A stretch of DNA of 64,000 bases from JAWVFM01 sp963841455. GTDB lineage: Bacteria > Actinomycetota > Thermoleophilia > Solirubrobacterales > 70-9. The notes beneath the pieces are model-generated. The model had not been told where the DNA came from. It saw nothing but the letters and a program-made list of their open reading frames with translations, and did not search any database. Shown in pieces: positions 15,513-24,069 of this stretch. The first letter of the stretch is position 1. Every line of letters starts with the position of its first letter. The stretch lies in NCBI GenBank assembly GCA_963841455.1, contig CAWJCU010000001.1, forward strand, positions 62,001-126,000. The letters run 5' to 3'. Both the position numbers and the translations under genes were made by a program.

Positions 15513-18253
15513 TGTTCTAAGCGCCGGTCGCGAGCGGTGGCCGCAGGGGCAAGCGGGATCTCGGCCACAAGGCTCGTGCCCCGCTCCTTCGGGCTGACGA
15601 TCTCGAGCCGCCCCCTGAGCGCCTCGACGCGGTCGGCGAGGCCGCTGAGCCCACCGCCCGACGGCGAGCTGGCGCCACCGACCCCGTCGTCGCGGACCTC
15701 GATCCGCGCCCGCCCTCTATCGCGGCCGACGCGGACCGTGACGACGGATGCCCGCGCGTGCTTGGCCGCGTTGGCGACTCCCTCCGCGACGAGGTAATAG
15801 GCCGCCGCCTCGATCGCCGGCGGCAGGGTCGGCGCCGGCGCGTCCTCGAGCTCGACCGGCAGCGGCGCGGCCGTCGCCAACGACTCGAGCGCCGCCGCGA
15901 GGCCGCGGTCCGTGAGGACCGCCGGGTGAATCCCGCGCGCGAGCTCGCGCAGCTCCTCGAGCGCCTCCTCGAGCTGGGCCTCGGCCCCCTCGAGCCGCCG
16001 CCGCGCCGCCGCGGGATCGCGGTCGACCTCCGAGCGCGCCAGCCGAAGGGCGAGCGCGAGCGAGACGAGCCGCTGTTGGGCGCCGTCGTGGAGGTTTCGC
16101 TCGAGGCGTCTGCGCTCGGAGTCGGTGGCCTCGACGATCCGGGCCCGGGAGGCGGCGACCTGCTCGCGAGCATCGACGTTGGCGAGCGCGTGCGCGACCA
16201 GCTCGGCGAAGCTCGCGACCCGTTGCTCGGTGTACGCCGGGAACGCGCGCGGCCGGCCGGTGGTCGCCACGATCGCCCCCCAGAGCTCGCCGGCCACGGT
16301 GATCGGCGCCGCCACCGACGACGCGATTCCGGCCGCCCGGATCCTCTCGGCGAGCTCCCCGTCGACGTCGGCGTAGTCGTCGACTCGCTCCGGCCGACCG
16401 CTGCGGCTCACCTTCGGGACCGCCGCGTCCCCGCTCAGCGGGACGCCCGCGCCGACCGGAGAGACCGGGACCCCGGAAGCGCTCCAGCCGGCGAGGACGG
16501 TCTGCGTCCCGTCGCCCTCGAACCGGGTCAGGTTCGTGCCGTCGATGCCGAGCACGGTTCCGACCTCCTCGCAGACCCGCTCGAACACCACGGCCGGCTC
16601 GGGCTCGCGAGCGACGAGGGTCGCGACGCGCCGCAGCGCGGCCTGCTCGTCGTGGAGCTCATGCAGCCGCTCGCGGGCGTCGGCACTTGCCACCGCGTCG
16701 GCGACGAGCTCCGCGAATCCGGCGAGCCGATGCTCTTCGCGTGGTGGGAACGCCTCCGGTCGCTCGCTCCCGGCGACCACCGCCCCCCAGAGCTCGCCGC
16801 CGACGGTCACCGGCGCCGCGACGGCCGACGCAATCCCAGTCTCGCGCAGCAGGTCCCCGATGTCGCCGCGAAGCTCGGTGTAGTCGTCGGCGCGCTCGGG
16901 GCGGCCGCTGCGGCTCACCTTGCCGGCCGCGGTGTCGGCGTGGAGCGGGAAATCAGTGCCGTCACTCTGGCCAATCTCGACGCCGACGACCGCGCGAAGC
17001 GGACCGCCGAGCGCGCGGGCCCTGCCCGCCCCCTCGAACCGGATCAGGGTCGCGGCCCGAGCCCCGAGCAGCCTCGCGACCTCCTCGGAGACCCGCTCGA
17101 AGACCGCGCCCGGCTCGGGGCCGCGGGCGACGAGCACCGCGACCCGCCGAAGCGCCGCCTGCTCGTCGAGGAGGCGTTGGAGCTGCTCGCGGGCGTCGGT
17201 GTTGGCGAGCGCAAGGGCGACGAGCTCGGCGAAGCTCGCCATCCGCTGCTCGGTGCGGGGCGGAAATCCGCATGGCAAGTCGCTGACGGCCCCGAGCGCC
17301 CCCCAGAGCTGGCCGGCGACGGTGATCGGCGCCGTCACCGCCGAGGCGATCCCGGCCGCCCGGACCATCTCGGCGCGGGCGCCGCTGAAGCAGGCGTAGT
17401 CGTCGATCCGCTGGGCTTCGCCGCTCCGCATCATCCGCGGCAGGGCGGTGTCACCCTCGAGCGGGAGCTCGATGCCGACCGGGAGGGCGAGTTCGACACC
17501 GGGAGGGTTCCATGCGGCCACAAACGTCTGCGTTCCCTCGGGCTCGAAGCGCATCAGGTTCGTGGCCTCGCCCCCGAGCACCACCCCCAGCTCCTCGCAA
17601 ACGCACTCGAACACCTCGGTCGGCTGAGGGTCGCTCGCGACCAGGGTCGCCACCCGCCGCAGCGCCGCCTGCTCCTCGAGGAGCCGTCCCAGCTGCTCGC
17701 GGGCATCGGCGTTGGCGAGCGCGTCGGCGACGAGCTCGGCGAAGCTCGCCAGCCGGTTCTCGGCACCCAGAGCGAACGCGTTCGGGCGCCCGCTCGAGGC
17801 GACGAGCGCGCCCCAGAGCTCGCCGGCGACGGTGATCGGCGCGGCGATCGACGACGCGATCCCGGCGGCGCGGATCCGCTCGGCGAGTGAGCCCGAGGCC
17901 GTCGCGTACTCGTCGACTCGCTCCGGTCGCCCACTGCGGCTGACCTTGACCGTCGAGGTCTCGCCCTCGAGCGTGACCTCCTCGCCGGTGCTGAGGACCG
18001 GGGCGCCCCCGGGCGGCCAGTGGCCGGTGACGGTCGCCGTGCCGTCGCTCTCGAAGCGGCACAGGTTCGTGCTCTCAACCTCGAACAGCGAGCCGACCTC
18101 GGCGCAGACGCGCTCGAAGACGGTCGCCGGCTCGGGGTTGCCGGCGACGACGGTGGCGACGCGGCGCAGCGCGGCCTGCTCGTCGACGAGCTTCTGAAGC
18201 TGTCCCGGCGTCGTGTCGGACCTTGCCCGGATCGTGTCGGAGCTCGTGGTCAA
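15503..18253 (-). CDS. Histidine kinase with four tandem GAF domains
   Basis: About 916 aa, soluble. Four GAF modules of about 170 residues at roughly 24-193, 194-363, 364-535 and 536-705. Each opens with EQAALRRVA and contains an AAPITVAGELWGA-like core, evidence of internal duplication. The NarL-type HisKA_3 core follows: the phospho-acceptor is H722 in ERNLHDGAQQRL, then RELARGIHPAVLTDRGL and an ATPase with AAKHA (N box) and RDDGVGGASSPSGGGLSGLA (G boxes). No membrane segment, so it senses a cytoplasmic ligand or redox state. The TTG at 18253 is chosen for the AAGGGGG five bases before it; the GTG at 18259 is the alternative. The regulator at 19079 is the likely partner. Confidence 0.9.
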   Translation of the reverse strand: MTTSSDTIRARSDTTPGQLQKLVDEQAALRRVATVVAGNPEPATVFERVCAEVGSLFEVESTNLCRFESDGTATVTGHWPPGGAPVLSTGEEVTLEGETSTVKVSRSGRPERVDEYATASGSLAERIRAAGIASSIAAPITVAGELWGALVASSGRPNAFALGAENRLASFAELVADALANADAREQLGRLLEEQAALRRVATLVASDPQPTEVFECVCEELGVVLGGEATNLMRFEPEGTQTFVAAWNPPGVELALPVGIELPLEGDTALPRMMRSGEAQRIDDYACFSGARAEMVRAAGIASAVTAPITVAGQLWGALGAVSDLPCGFPPRTEQRMASFAELVALALANTDAREQLQRLLDEQAALRRVAVLVARGPEPGAVFERVSEEVARLLGARAATLIRFEGAGRARALGGPLRAVVGVEIGQSDGTDFPLHADTAAGKVSRSGRPERADDYTELRGDIGDLLRETGIASAVAAPVTVGGELWGAVVAGSERPEAFPPREEHRLAGFAELVADAVASADARERLHELHDEQAALRRVATLVAREPEPAVVFERVCEEVGTVLGIDGTNLTRFEGDGTQTVLAGWSASGVPVSPVGAGVPLSGDAAVPKVSRSGRPERVDDYADVDGELAERIRAAGIASSVAAPITVAGELWGAIVATTGRPRAFPAYTEQRVASFAELVAHALANVDAREQVAASRARIVEATDSERRRLERNLHDGAQQRLVSLALALRLARSEVDRDPAAARRRLEGAEAQLEEALEELRELARGIHPAVLTDRGLAAALESLATAAPLPVELEDAPAPTLPPAIEAAAYYLVAEGVANAAKHARASVVTVRVGRDRGRARIEVRDDGVGGASSPSGGGLSGLADRVEALRGRLEIVSPKERGTSLVAEIPLAPAATARDRRLEQSG

Positions 18254-18372
18254 GACCACCCCCTTGCCTGGCGCAATTATTGCGACACCGCCCCGATGAG
18301 GCGGGTTGGCCGCACCCCGCGACGCCTGCTGGCCGCCTTCACGACGCGGGTCGGCGGCGGGATCCTGCGCCG

Positions 18373-19077
18373 GTGGCGACCGAGGCGACACGAGTCCGGG
18401 CGCCCGCGCTTGAGCGGAAGCGCGAGCGCGCCCGAAGGCCGGGCACCGGCGCCCCGATCCTCGCGATCGAGGTGGCGCTCCCGATCGCCCTCTATTACGC
18501 GCTGCGCGCGGCCGGGACGAGCGTCTACCTCGCGCTCCTCATCGGCGCGGCTGTCCCCGCCACAGTCGGCGTCGCGACGCTCGTAAGGTCGCGGACGATC
18601 GACCAGGTCGGCGCCTTCATGCTGACGACGATGCTGCTCGGCGTCGTCGTCGCGCTGATCGCCGGCAGCCCGCGCTTCCTGCTCGCCAAGGAGGCCTGGG
18701 TGACCGGCGCGGTTGGCGGCTGGTTCCTGATCTCGGCCACACGCCGCCGGCCGCTTGCGTTCGTCTTCGCTCGGGCGATGCTCGAAGGGCGGCCGCGGTT
18801 CACGGCCGAGTCCTGGGACGCGCTGTGGGATCGCTCCCCGAGCTTCCGCCGCACCTTTCGGACATCGAGCCTGATCTGGGGGGTGGGAATGCTCGTCGAC
18901 GCCGCCGCCCGGGTCGCCCTGGCCTACGCCCTGCCGGTCGACCTCGTGCCGGCGCTCAGCGCCGGCCTCTCCGTCCTCACGGTGATCGTCCTGGCCCTGA
19001 TCGACCAGATCAACCACCAGCGCACCGGCTTCCGCCAGGTGCTGCTCGCCTCGAGCTCGCAGGGCTCCGCCTCCTGA
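18373..19077 (+). CDS. VC0807-like integral membrane protein
   Basis: 234 aa from a GTG at 18373. Helices: ILAIEVALPIALYYALRAAG, YLALLIGAAVPATVGVATLV, MLTTMLLGVVVALIAG, VTGAVGGWFLISA, then a loop with RPRFTAESWDALWDRSPSFR and two more helices. The loop (FTAxSWDALWxxSPxFRRxFR) matches the VC0807 family. Function unknown. It is divergent from the four-GAF kinase and ends two bases before the convergent regulator. The start is not well fixed. Confidence 0.75.
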   Translation: MATEATRVRAPALERKRERARRPGTGAPILAIEVALPIALYYALRAAGTSVYLALLIGAAVPATVGVATLVRSRTIDQVGAFMLTTMLLGVVVALIAGSPRFLLAKEAWVTGAVGGWFLISATRRRPLAFVFARAMLEGRPRFTAESWDALWDRSPSFRRTFRTSSLIWGVGMLVDAAARVALAYALPVDLVPALSAGLSVLTVIVLALIDQINHQRTGFRQVLLASSSQGSAS

Positions 19078-19078
19078 G

Positions 19079-19762
19079 TCAAGCCGACCGCAGATAGGTG
19101 AGGACGGCGAGCACGCGCCGGTGATCCGAAGCGGCCGGGAGCAGGTCGAGCTTCGAGAAGATGCTCGTGACGTGCTTCTCGACGGCGCGCTCGGTGATCA
19201 CGAGCTGGTCGGCGATCGCCCGGTTCGAGCGCCCCTCCGCCATCAGCGCCAGCACCTCGCGCTCGCGCGCCGTGACCGCCTTGAGGGGGTCATCCCGGCG
19301 CTGGCGGCCCAGGAGCAGCGAGACGACCTCGGGGTCGAGGGCCGACCCGCCGTCGGCGACCCGGCGAACCGAGTCCGTGAAGCGCTCGACGTCGGCCACG
19401 CGATCCTTCAGGAGGTAGCCGACCCCCTCAGCTGTCGAGGCGACGAGATCGAGCGCGTAGCCCTCCTCGACGTACTGACTCAGCACCAAGACGCCGGTCC
19501 CCGGCAGCTCTTGACGGATCTCCCGGGCCGCGCGAATGCCGTCGTCGGCGTTGCCGGGCGGCATGCGAATGTCGACCACCGCGGCATCGGGCTTGTGCGC
19601 GCGGACCTTACGCAGGAGATCGTCGGCGTCCGCAGCCTGGCCGACCACCTCCCAGCCGGCGTCCTCGAGGAGGCGGGCGACCCCCTCCCTGAAGAGCACC
19701 GAGTCGTCCGCGACGACCACCCGGACGGACCCTTCGCTCCCGGCGCCGCGCGCGGCCCTCAT
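19079..19762 (-). CDS. NarL/LuxR-family response regulator
   Basis: 227 aa. Receiver: acidic pair D19-D20, phospho-acceptor D64 in VVDIRMPPG, and the conserved Lys in GYLLKDRV. Output: LuxR-type helix-turn-helix from about residue 163, LTAREREVLALMAEGRSNRA, IADQLVITERAVEKHVTSIF. The receiver form suits the HisKA_3 kinases at 15503 and 21843. Its ATG overlaps the stop of the receiver gene upstream (19759-19762). Confidence 0.93.
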   Translation of the reverse strand: MRAARGAGSEGSVRVVVADDSVLFREGVARLLEDAGWEVVGQAADADDLLRKVRAHKPDAAVVDIRMPPGNADDGIRAAREIRQELPGTGVLVLSQYVEEGYALDLVASTAEGVGYLLKDRVADVERFTDSVRRVADGGSALDPEVVSLLLGRQRRDDPLKAVTAREREVLALMAEGRSNRAIADQLVITERAVEKHVTSIFSKLDLLPAASDHRRVLAVLTYLRSA

Positions 19763-20112
19763 GAGACAAGCACCCGAACCGCGGCGCCGCTCAGCTCCGA
19801 CTTTGGAATGAAGCCGCGGGCTGGAGAGTCGCCCAGGACCCCAGCCAGGTAGGAGGCGTCGCGACTCGACGTGAGGACGATCGCCGGCCTGCCGCTCCGG
19901 CCTTCGATCCGCTTCGCCACCTCGACCCCATTGATGTCAGGAAGCTGGATGTCGAGGAGGATCACGTCCGGGGCGAGATCTCGAGCGGCCGCGATCGCCG
20001 AGGCGCCGTCGCCGGCCTCGCCAACCACCACGAAGCCCTCGGCCTCGAGGAATTCGCGCGCGCACGCGCGAAACCCCGCGTGGTCGTCGACGATCAGGAT
20101 TGTCTCGCCCAT
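19759..20112 (-). CDS. Stand-alone receiver-domain response regulator
   Basis: 117 aa receiver only: D9-D10, phospho-acceptor D54 in VILLDIQLPDINGVE, Thr/Ser in IVLTSSRD, and Lys in GFIPKSEL. No output domain, so it probably acts by phosphotransfer or protein contact, for example tuning the LuxR regulator with which it overlaps by four bases. The ATG at 20112 is chosen because the first strand ILIVDD starts right after it; another ATG 12 codons upstream is possible. Confidence 0.88.
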   Translation of the reverse strand: MGETILIVDDHAGFRACAREFLEAEGFVVVGEAGDGASAIAAARDLAPDVILLDIQLPDINGVEVAKRIEGRSGRPAIVLTSSRDASYLAGVLGDSPARGFIPKSELSGAAVRVLVS

Positions 20113-20283
20113 CTCGCAGCCGATTGTGGCGTTCGCCGATGCCATGCGCAATACGGCTACCCGCACTACCGCCGGTACCGAACCGAACCTCACGACGCCT
20201 GGTGGCCAGTTAGTCCGGGGCCTCCGGCTCCGCCACCCTTGGCACTCGACGCAAAGTCATCTCCGCACCCGGAAGGAGGAGCC

Positions 20284-20463
20284 ATGAATTCCCGCATCAA
20301 CTACGTACTCGTCAGGCAACGGATGGCCGACGTCCAGCGCGCCGCGGCTCGCGAACGGCTCGCAACTCGAGTCAGCGCGGCGCGGCGCTGCTCGCACACT
20401 TCCGCGGGCACACGCCAGCGGCGCGGCCGGAGTGCCGTTCTGCGAGCAAAGGAGTCCACGTGA
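20284..20463 (+). CDS. Small basic protein coupled to the FAD oxidase
   Basis: 59 aa: MNSRINYVLVRQRMADVQRA, then an Arg/Ala-rich helix and a Ser/Arg-rich tail. The ribosome site GGAAGGAGGA is excellent. Its TGA overlaps the GTG of the oxidase (GTGA at 20460-20463), so the two are co-translated. Similar short proteins with an N-terminal MNxxxNYxLxxxRxADxxRAA helix occur in actinobacteria without a known role. Confidence 0.8.
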   Translation: MNSRINYVLVRQRMADVQRAAARERLATRVSAARRCSHTSAGTRQRRGRSAVLRAKEST

Positions 20464-21839
20464 AGACCGCACGCGACATCTCGATCCTCGGCCTCCGCAC
20501 CGAGCTGAACGGCAAGGTGATCACCCCGGAGGACCCCCGCTACGACGACGCGCGCCGCGTCTTCTTCACCGGCTTCGACCGCCGGCCCGCGGCGATCGTG
20601 CGCGCCGTCGACGCATCCGACGTCGCCCGCGTGGTCAACCTGGCGCGCGAGACGGGCGTCGAGCTCGCGGTTCGGAGCGGTGGCCACAGCCGCGCCGGAC
20701 ATGGGACCTCCGAGGGCGGGGTCGTCCTCGACCTCTCCGACATGAATTCGGTCGAGATCGACGCGAAGAGCCGCACGGCGTGGGCGCAGGCCGGCGTCAC
20801 GGCCGGCGGGTACAGCAGGGCCGCCGGTGAACACGGCCTGGCCACCGGGTTCGGCGACGCGGCCACCGTCGGTGTCGGCGGGATCACCCTGGGCGGCGGC
20901 ATCGGCTTCCTGGTCCGGAAGTACGGGCTCACGATCGATGACGTCCTCGGCGCCGAGGTCGCCACCGCCGGCGGGGAGCTCCTCGAGGTCGACGAGGAGA
21001 GCCACGCCGACCTCTTTTGGGCGCTCCGAGGCGGCGGCGGCAACTTCGGGGCCGTGACCCGGCTGCGGTTCAGGCTTCACGAGGTCGACGAGGTTTTCGG
21101 CGGCATGCTCGTGCTCCCGGCGAGCCCCGAGGTGATCACCGGGCTGATCGACGCGGCGGAGGCGGCCCCCGAGGAGCACTCAATGATCGCGAACATCGTG
21201 AAGGCGCCGCCGCTGCCGTTCCTCCCAGCCGAGGTGCACGGCAAGCCCGTCGTGATGGCGCTCATGGTCTATGTCGGCGACGCCGGGGCCGGGGAGCGGG
21301 CGACCGCGCCGATCCGCGCGCTTGCGAAGCCGCTCGCCGACATGCTCCACCAGATCCGCTATCCGGAGATGTATGACGGGCCGGGGGGCCCAGGGCCGGC
21401 ATACGCCGTGGGGACGAACGTGCTCGTCGATCGCCTCGCGCCCGGGGCGCCGGAGGCAATCCTCGAGCATCTCGAGACCGCCACCGCTCCAATGGCCGCC
21501 GCCCAGCTCCGCGTGCTCGGCGGTGCGATGGCGCGCGTCCCCGGCGAGGCGACGGCGTTCGGCCATCGTGGGGCGAAGATAATGGTCAACGTTGCCGCCA
21601 TGGGCGCGAGCCCGGAGCAGGCGCCGGAGCACGAAGCCTGGGCGAGCAGCCTGGCGACGGCGCTGGCCGATGAAAATGCCACCGGCGCCTACGTCGGCTT
21701 CCTTGGCGACGACGGGAGGGAGGGCGTCCGGCGCGCCTACCCACCCGCGACCCTCCAGCGGCTCGTCGAGGTGAAGCGCCGGTACGACCCGGACAACCTC
21801 TTCCGCCTCAACCACAACGTGGCGCCGGTCGCGCAGTGA
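20460..21839 (+). CDS. FAD-linked oxidase, berberine-bridge type
   Basis: 459 aa. FAD-binding type-4 domain with the flavin-linking motif SGGHS (H76), GDAATVGVGGITLGGGIGFL for the pyrophosphate, and WALRGGGGNFG. The C-terminal berberine-bridge segment ends VKRRYDPDNLFRLNHN. Members oxidise sugars, alkaloids, polyketides or aldehydes with O2. Only the His link is evident; a second Cys link is not seen. GTG start with AAAGGAG six bases upstream. Translationally coupled to the 59-aa protein. Ends three bases before the convergent kinase. Confidence 0.92.
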   Translation: MKTARDISILGLRTELNGKVITPEDPRYDDARRVFFTGFDRRPAAIVRAVDASDVARVVNLARETGVELAVRSGGHSRAGHGTSEGGVVLDLSDMNSVEIDAKSRTAWAQAGVTAGGYSRAAGEHGLATGFGDAATVGVGGITLGGGIGFLVRKYGLTIDDVLGAEVATAGGELLEVDEESHADLFWALRGGGGNFGAVTRLRFRLHEVDEVFGGMLVLPASPEVITGLIDAAEAAPEEHSMIANIVKAPPLPFLPAEVHGKPVVMALMVYVGDAGAGERATAPIRALAKPLADMLHQIRYPEMYDGPGGPGPAYAVGTNVLVDRLAPGAPEAILEHLETATAPMAAAQLRVLGGAMARVPGEATAFGHRGAKIMVNVAAMGASPEQAPEHEAWASSLATALADENATGAYVGFLGDDGREGVRRAYPPATLQRLVEVKRRYDPDNLFRLNHNVAPVAQ

Positions 21840-21842
21840 TGC

Positions 21843-23948
21843 CTATGAGCGCTCGGCGGCCGCGGCGTCGCCGTCGGGTGTGAGGAACGGAATCTCGGCC
21901 TCGAGCGCGGTGCCGTGACCGGGCGGGCTCACCGCGTAGAGGTGCCCGCCGAGCGCCTCGACGCGGTCGGCGATCCCGCGAAGGCCTGACCCCCCGTCGG
22001 GGTCGGCTCCGCCGATTCCATCGTCTTCGACCTCGACCCGTGCGCAGTCCGATGAAACCTCCGCGCGCACGACGACGCGCGACGCATCGGCGTACTTCGC
22101 GCAGTTCGTGATCGCCTCGGCGATGACGTAGTACGCCGCGGCCTCGACCGCGGCCGGAAGCCGGGCGACCGGCATGGCGTCGACCTCCACCGGAACCGTC
22201 GATCGATCCGCGAGAGCTGTGACGGCAGCCGCGAGGCCCTGGTCGGTCAGGATCGCCGGGTGGATCCCGCGCGCCAACTCTCGGAGCTCGTCGAGGGCCG
22301 CGGCGAGCTCGGCCGAGGCACCGGCGAGCTCGCTCCGCGCCCGCGGCGGATCCGCTTCGATCGAAGCGTCCGTCAGCCGCAGGCGCAGCGCGAGCGACAC
22401 CAGCCGCTGCTGGGCTCCGTCGTGAAGGTTGCGCTCCAGGCGCCGCCGCTCGACGTCCCCCGCCTCGACGATCCGCGCCCGCGAGGTGGCGAGGCGCTCG
22501 TAGGCGTCGGCGTTTGCCAGCGCCTGGGCGATCAGATCCGCGAAGTCGCAGAGCTTGCCCTCCGCGCCGCCGGCGAGAAGGCCCGGCGCATAGGCCGAGG
22601 CCACCAGCGCGCCCCAGAGTTGACCGGACACGTGAACCGGCGCTGCGATCGTGGCCCGAAAGCCGCGGGCACGCCGATGCTCGGCGATCACCCCGCCCGC
22701 CGGGGGGTAGTCATCCATTCGCTGGGGTTCGCCGCTGCGTCTGACCTTCGCCACCACCGTCCCGTCATCGAGCGGCAGGCGTGTGCCGATCGCCAGGGCG
22801 CCGTCACTGCGCGAGGTCCAGCTGCCGACGAGAACACCGCGAACGCCGCTCTCGTAGCGGACGACGCTTGCGCTCGGGACCTCCAGCAGCTTCGCCACCT
22901 CCTCGGTGACACGGTCAAAGACCGCCGCCGGTTCCGGGTCGGCTGCCACCAGCGTCGCCACCCGCCGTAGCGCCGCCTGCTCGGCCGCCAGCCGGCGGTT
23001 CGCCTGCTCACTCGCGACCAGCCGCTGCTCTGCCCGACGTCGCTCCGCGGTCATCGCGGCGAGCACGAGCGAGGTCAGGGCCGCGACCGCGAGGAAGAGC
23101 TGGGTCGCGAGGACGGTGTCGGTTATCGAGTCGCTGGCGAACGGTCCAGCGCTGTGACCCGTGTTCCAAACGGTGAGCGACGCGACGACCAGCAGCGCAC
23201 TCGATGCGCCGATCGGCCCGAACCGCACCGCGGCCCAGATCATGACCGGGAAGACGACGTAGAGCACCTCGGTCTGCGAGGGCAGCTCGGTGAGAAGGAC
23301 GAGGGCGACTGCGATCGTCAGCGCCTCGGCGGCATCGCGGCGTCCGAACCGAGCGGGCCGGGCGACGACCCAGGTCAGGATCACCGGGGCCACGATCAAG
23401 GCTCCCGAAAGGTCTCCGATCCACCAGGTCCGCCAGGTGTCGACGACCTGACCCGGCTCGATGACGCCGCCGACGCGTAACGACGCGGTACCGATAAAGG
23501 CGCCCACGACGGTCCCAACGACGGCGCAGGCGACGAGGCCGAGCACCTCGGCTACCCGCGTGAGGCCGATGCGGCTGCCGAACAGCCGGCGCAGGAGGAT
23601 GGCGATGAGCACGACCTCGATGGTGTTCGCAACGGTCGTCCCGAGGACGGTCCCGAGCGGCCGCACGAGGCCGACCGAGTCGAGCAGCTCGCCGACGACG
23701 ATGCCGGGCCAGAGGCGAGGGCCCCACAAGACCAGCGCCGCGATGCCGACCCCGACCGGCGGCCACAGCGCGGCCACGGCCCCGTTCGGGAAGGCGAGCT
23801 GCAGCCCGGCCTTCGCTGCCACGTAGTAGGCGGCTGCGACGAGCAATACCTGGACGACGTACTCACTGGTAGAACGCGCGCCGACGCGCCGAAGGACTGT
23901 CGCGTAATCCCCAATCCTCCGCGCCGTGGTCCCTGGTGCATTCGCCAT
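21843..23948 (-). CDS. MASE1-GAF sensor histidine kinase
   Basis: 701 aa. MASE1 membrane sensor at about 28-300 with eight or so helices (FPNGAVAALWPPVGVGIAAL, GDLSGALIVAPVIL). A short coiled coil ends EQANRRLAAEQAALRRVATL, then one GAF domain (about 322-490). The HisKA_3 core has H509 in LERNLHDGAQQRL, RELARGIHPAILTDQGL, and ATPase boxes ITNCAKYA and EDDGIGGADPDGGSGLRGIA. The GAF-kinase half is closely similar to the four-GAF kinase at 15503, so one was copied from the other. Likely partner: the NarL-type regulator at 19079. Confidence 0.92.
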   Translation of the reverse strand: MANAPGTTARRIGDYATVLRRVGARSTSEYVVQVLLVAAAYYVAAKAGLQLAFPNGAVAALWPPVGVGIAALVLWGPRLWPGIVVGELLDSVGLVRPLGTVLGTTVANTIEVVLIAILLRRLFGSRIGLTRVAEVLGLVACAVVGTVVGAFIGTASLRVGGVIEPGQVVDTWRTWWIGDLSGALIVAPVILTWVVARPARFGRRDAAEALTIAVALVLLTELPSQTEVLYVVFPVMIWAAVRFGPIGASSALLVVASLTVWNTGHSAGPFASDSITDTVLATQLFLAVAALTSLVLAAMTAERRRAEQRLVASEQANRRLAAEQAALRRVATLVAADPEPAAVFDRVTEEVAKLLEVPSASVVRYESGVRGVLVGSWTSRSDGALAIGTRLPLDDGTVVAKVRRSGEPQRMDDYPPAGGVIAEHRRARGFRATIAAPVHVSGQLWGALVASAYAPGLLAGGAEGKLCDFADLIAQALANADAYERLATSRARIVEAGDVERRRLERNLHDGAQQRLVSLALRLRLTDASIEADPPRARSELAGASAELAAALDELRELARGIHPAILTDQGLAAAVTALADRSTVPVEVDAMPVARLPAAVEAAAYYVIAEAITNCAKYADASRVVVRAEVSSDCARVEVEDDGIGGADPDGGSGLRGIADRVEALGGHLYAVSPPGHGTALEAEIPFLTPDGDAAAAERS

Positions 23949-24069
23949 CGACAAGGGCTGATATGAGGAGTAGCAAATGCGCGAGCGCCGTGTTGGGCGG
24001 TTAACCCCCCTCCGAGGTACGGCTGACCGTATTGAGCGGGGCCCCGGATCGGCGGATCCTCCGGCAACG

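Noticed and set aside
15758..17890. 710-codon plus-strand frame opposite the four-GAF kinase
   Set aside because: Antisense shadow; its repeats merely mirror the GAF repeats.
16125..18200. GAF repeats as a CRISPR or mobile repeat array
   Set aside because: The periodicity (about 510 bp) is protein-domain duplication within one frame; no short repeats with spacers were seen anywhere in the window.
20113..20283. Riboswitch or sRNA in the gap before the 59-aa gene
   Set aside because: No strong stem or known class. It is just long enough for two divergent promoters.
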